Shown: in pieces, positions 62,949 through 64,000 of the stretch
How the letters are laid out: every line of letters begins with the position of its first letter
Numbering within the stretch: position 1 is the first letter of the stretch
Assembly (NCBI GenBank): GCA_002319075.1
Contig: NVQB01000001.1
Coordinates: 5,518,001 to 5,582,000, forward strand
Source: Sphingobacteriaceae bacterium
GTDB lineage: Bacteria > Bacteroidota > Bacteroidia > B-17B0 > Aurantibacillaceae
Direction of reading: 5' to 3'
Length of the DNA: 64,000 bases
Made by a program: the position numbers and the translations under genes
The notes under the pieces: model-generated
Seen by the model: the letters and a program-made list of their open reading frames with translations, nothing else
The model's database searches: none
Told to the model about the DNA's origin: nothing

Positions 62949-63986
62949 CTACTTGTTTTGGCTAAAACTGGCTTTTATAAAATCCGTCATCAAATAAGCA
63001 ATGAGTTTACCAGTTTTGTTATCTGCTTTAATGTGAGAAAGAACAGGCGCTCCTTCAGCAATGTGAAAATAAAGACATTTTAAATTCCTTGCGCAATGGT
63101 CAACATACTGCCTGGCCTGCGTTGGCGAAATTCCACTGCTGGTTTTGGCACTTGACGGCACATTGGTAATAGCGTCCAAATCTATTTCCAAACCACATAG
63201 TTCTTCTTTCACAAAACCAATACATTGATTCAAAGCGGTTTTGAAATTTAGTTCTTCTCTTACGAAAACGGATTCGTAAGTTGTATAAAATAAATGAACA
63301 GGGTGTTCTTTAAATTTTTGAATGGACCCCTGGTTGTTATATTGTTCATGCATGGCAAGCACTGCGTACCTGTTCAAAAAATTATTTTCATACGCATAAG
63401 AAAAACCATTTCCACTGTGTCGGCCTTCGAGTGGACGAAAATCTAAGTGCGGATCGCAATTGATAACGTTTATTTTCCTGCCCAGCGCCTGCGAAGCACC
63501 TTTAATATTTCCGTAAGAATTATTATGCCCTCCGCCAATAACCACCGGAACTTTATTTAACGTCACGACTAGTTTTATTACTTCCGATACGCGTTCATCT
63601 AATAATGAAACAAGCTCTCTCAACTTTACAAGCTCATTTTTATTTTTCATATCCAGATTTTCAGCCTCATGCATCAGGTCGTCCACTAAAATCTCTCCAA
63701 GTATAAAAACACTTTCGGCTTTTAAGAAATCATTATTTTGCTGATTTAAAAAACTATCAAGGGCTGGTCTGAAAGCAGTGGCCGCTCCTGCCCTTCCATA
63801 ATTTGCGCGAACACCTATATCTTCAGCGATTCCAATAACTACAAATTTGGCGTCCGTGTTTTCAAGATCTTTTTTCCAATCCGAAGAAACGTATTGCACG
63901 GCTTCTCCTATCTTATCTTCTCCGCTGCGTTTACGGGTTAATTTTTCTATGTCTCCCTTTGTGTAAGGCTTTAGTATGTTTGTCAT
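62949..63986 (-). CDS. Arginase-family hydrolase, probably formimidoylglutamase
   Basis: This 345-residue protein has the arginase-fold metal motifs VVIGGGHNNSYG, NVINCDPHLDFRPLEGRHSGNGF and GLEIDLDAITNVPSSAKTSSGIS. 'GGGHNNS' and 'DPHxDFR' in place of GGDHS and DAHxDxR is the form seen in Bacteroidota HutG-like proteins. It would release formamide from N-formimidoyl-glutamate in histidine breakdown, but no other hut gene is in the window, so agmatinase-like activity stays open. Confidence 0.82.
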   Translation of the reverse strand: MTNILKPYTKGDIEKLTRKRSGEDKIGEAVQYVSSDWKKDLENTDAKFVVIGIAEDIGVRANYGRAGAATAFRPALDSFLNQQNNDFLKAESVFILGEILVDDLMHEAENLDMKNKNELVKLRELVSLLDERVSEVIKLVVTLNKVPVVIGGGHNNSYGNIKGASQALGRKINVINCDPHLDFRPLEGRHSGNGFSYAYENNFLNRYAVLAMHEQYNNQGSIQKFKEHPVHLFYTTYESVFVREELNFKTALNQCIGFVKEELCGLEIDLDAITNVPSSAKTSSGISPTQARQYVDHCARNLKCLYFHIAEGAPVLSHIKADNKTGKLIAYLMTDFIKASFSQNK

Positions 63987-64000
63987 GCAGCCGCGAAATT

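Noticed and set aside
62695-62997. Frame of 100 codons between the efflux terminator and the arginase-family gene
   Set aside because: It overlaps the end of the minus-strand gene, is basic and repetitive in composition, and has no promoter or family resemblance.
63450-63560. Loss of metal ligands in the arginase-family protein (GGGHNNS instead of GGDHS)
   Set aside because: His is kept, and the same change with DPHxDFR is usual in Bacteroidota members of the family, so it is not a sign of inactivation.

Overview
The window comes from a low-to-moderate GC member of the Bacteroidota. Supporting marks are a PorQ type IX secretion component, several proteins with type IX C-terminal sorting tails, a gliding-motility CHU_C-type adhesin, LytTR/LytS regulators, a carboxypeptidase-regulatory-domain TonB receptor and a glycoside hydrolase family 92 tail. 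I cannot name the genus.

Bases 1 to about 16,800 are an accessory region, and I read it as an integron-like cassette array without an integrase inside the window (CALIN-like). It starts just behind the 3' end of a GH92 gene. Six long imperfect palindromes (about 1447, 2004, 7268, 10120, 14680 and 16483) share the attC logic of an outer TAAC / GTTA pair around a nested stem, and they cut the region into units. The units carry a membrane-anchored HNH nuclease, a small membrane protein, two SymE-like toxin / Xre pairs, an N6-adenine methyltransferase with a PD-(D/E)XK partner, a HEPN-like protein, a large HsdR-N / P-loop NTPase / S1 protein with a small partner and a divergent Cro/C1-type regulator, an Imm58-like membrane protein and a DUF3024 protein. 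The content is mostly defence and toxin-like. Within the units there are two families of hairpins whose arms change while their cores stay fixed, and long duplicated modules. An IS110-family element sits exactly in the right-hand GTTA box of the fifth site. Its leader has two stem-loops in the order expected for a bridge RNA: one loop resembles the attC target, and the other carries an 8-base copy of the IS end.

Bases 16,824 to 24,167 hold secreted, outer-membrane and lipoprotein genes of unknown function, two with type IX sorting tails. From 24,369 to 26,630 a LytTR regulator and a LamG-fused LytS-type kinase converge with a 24-base overlap. Next come recQ and a divergent LtaS-like membrane phosphatase/sulfatase, a TonB-dependent receptor that lacks a conventional start codon, a flavin-reductase-fold protein, a DUF3127 protein, type I asparaginase, a cystathionine beta-synthase-type enzyme, an M1 peptidase, a giant CHU_C adhesin, porQ, a second LytTR/LytS pair and a SurA-like foldase.

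The right end (46,249 to 62,519) contains two complete RND efflux systems. One is a minus-strand operon led by a MarR regulator (MarR, adaptor, HAE1-type pump, TolC). The other is plus-strand and preceded by an AraC regulator (TolC, pump, lipoprotein adaptor). Between them lie an ECF sigma factor with three small His/Cys-rich proteins, one only 58 residues long, and era. The window closes with an arginase-family protein, probably formimidoylglutamase. I saw no tRNA, rRNA or CRISPR array.
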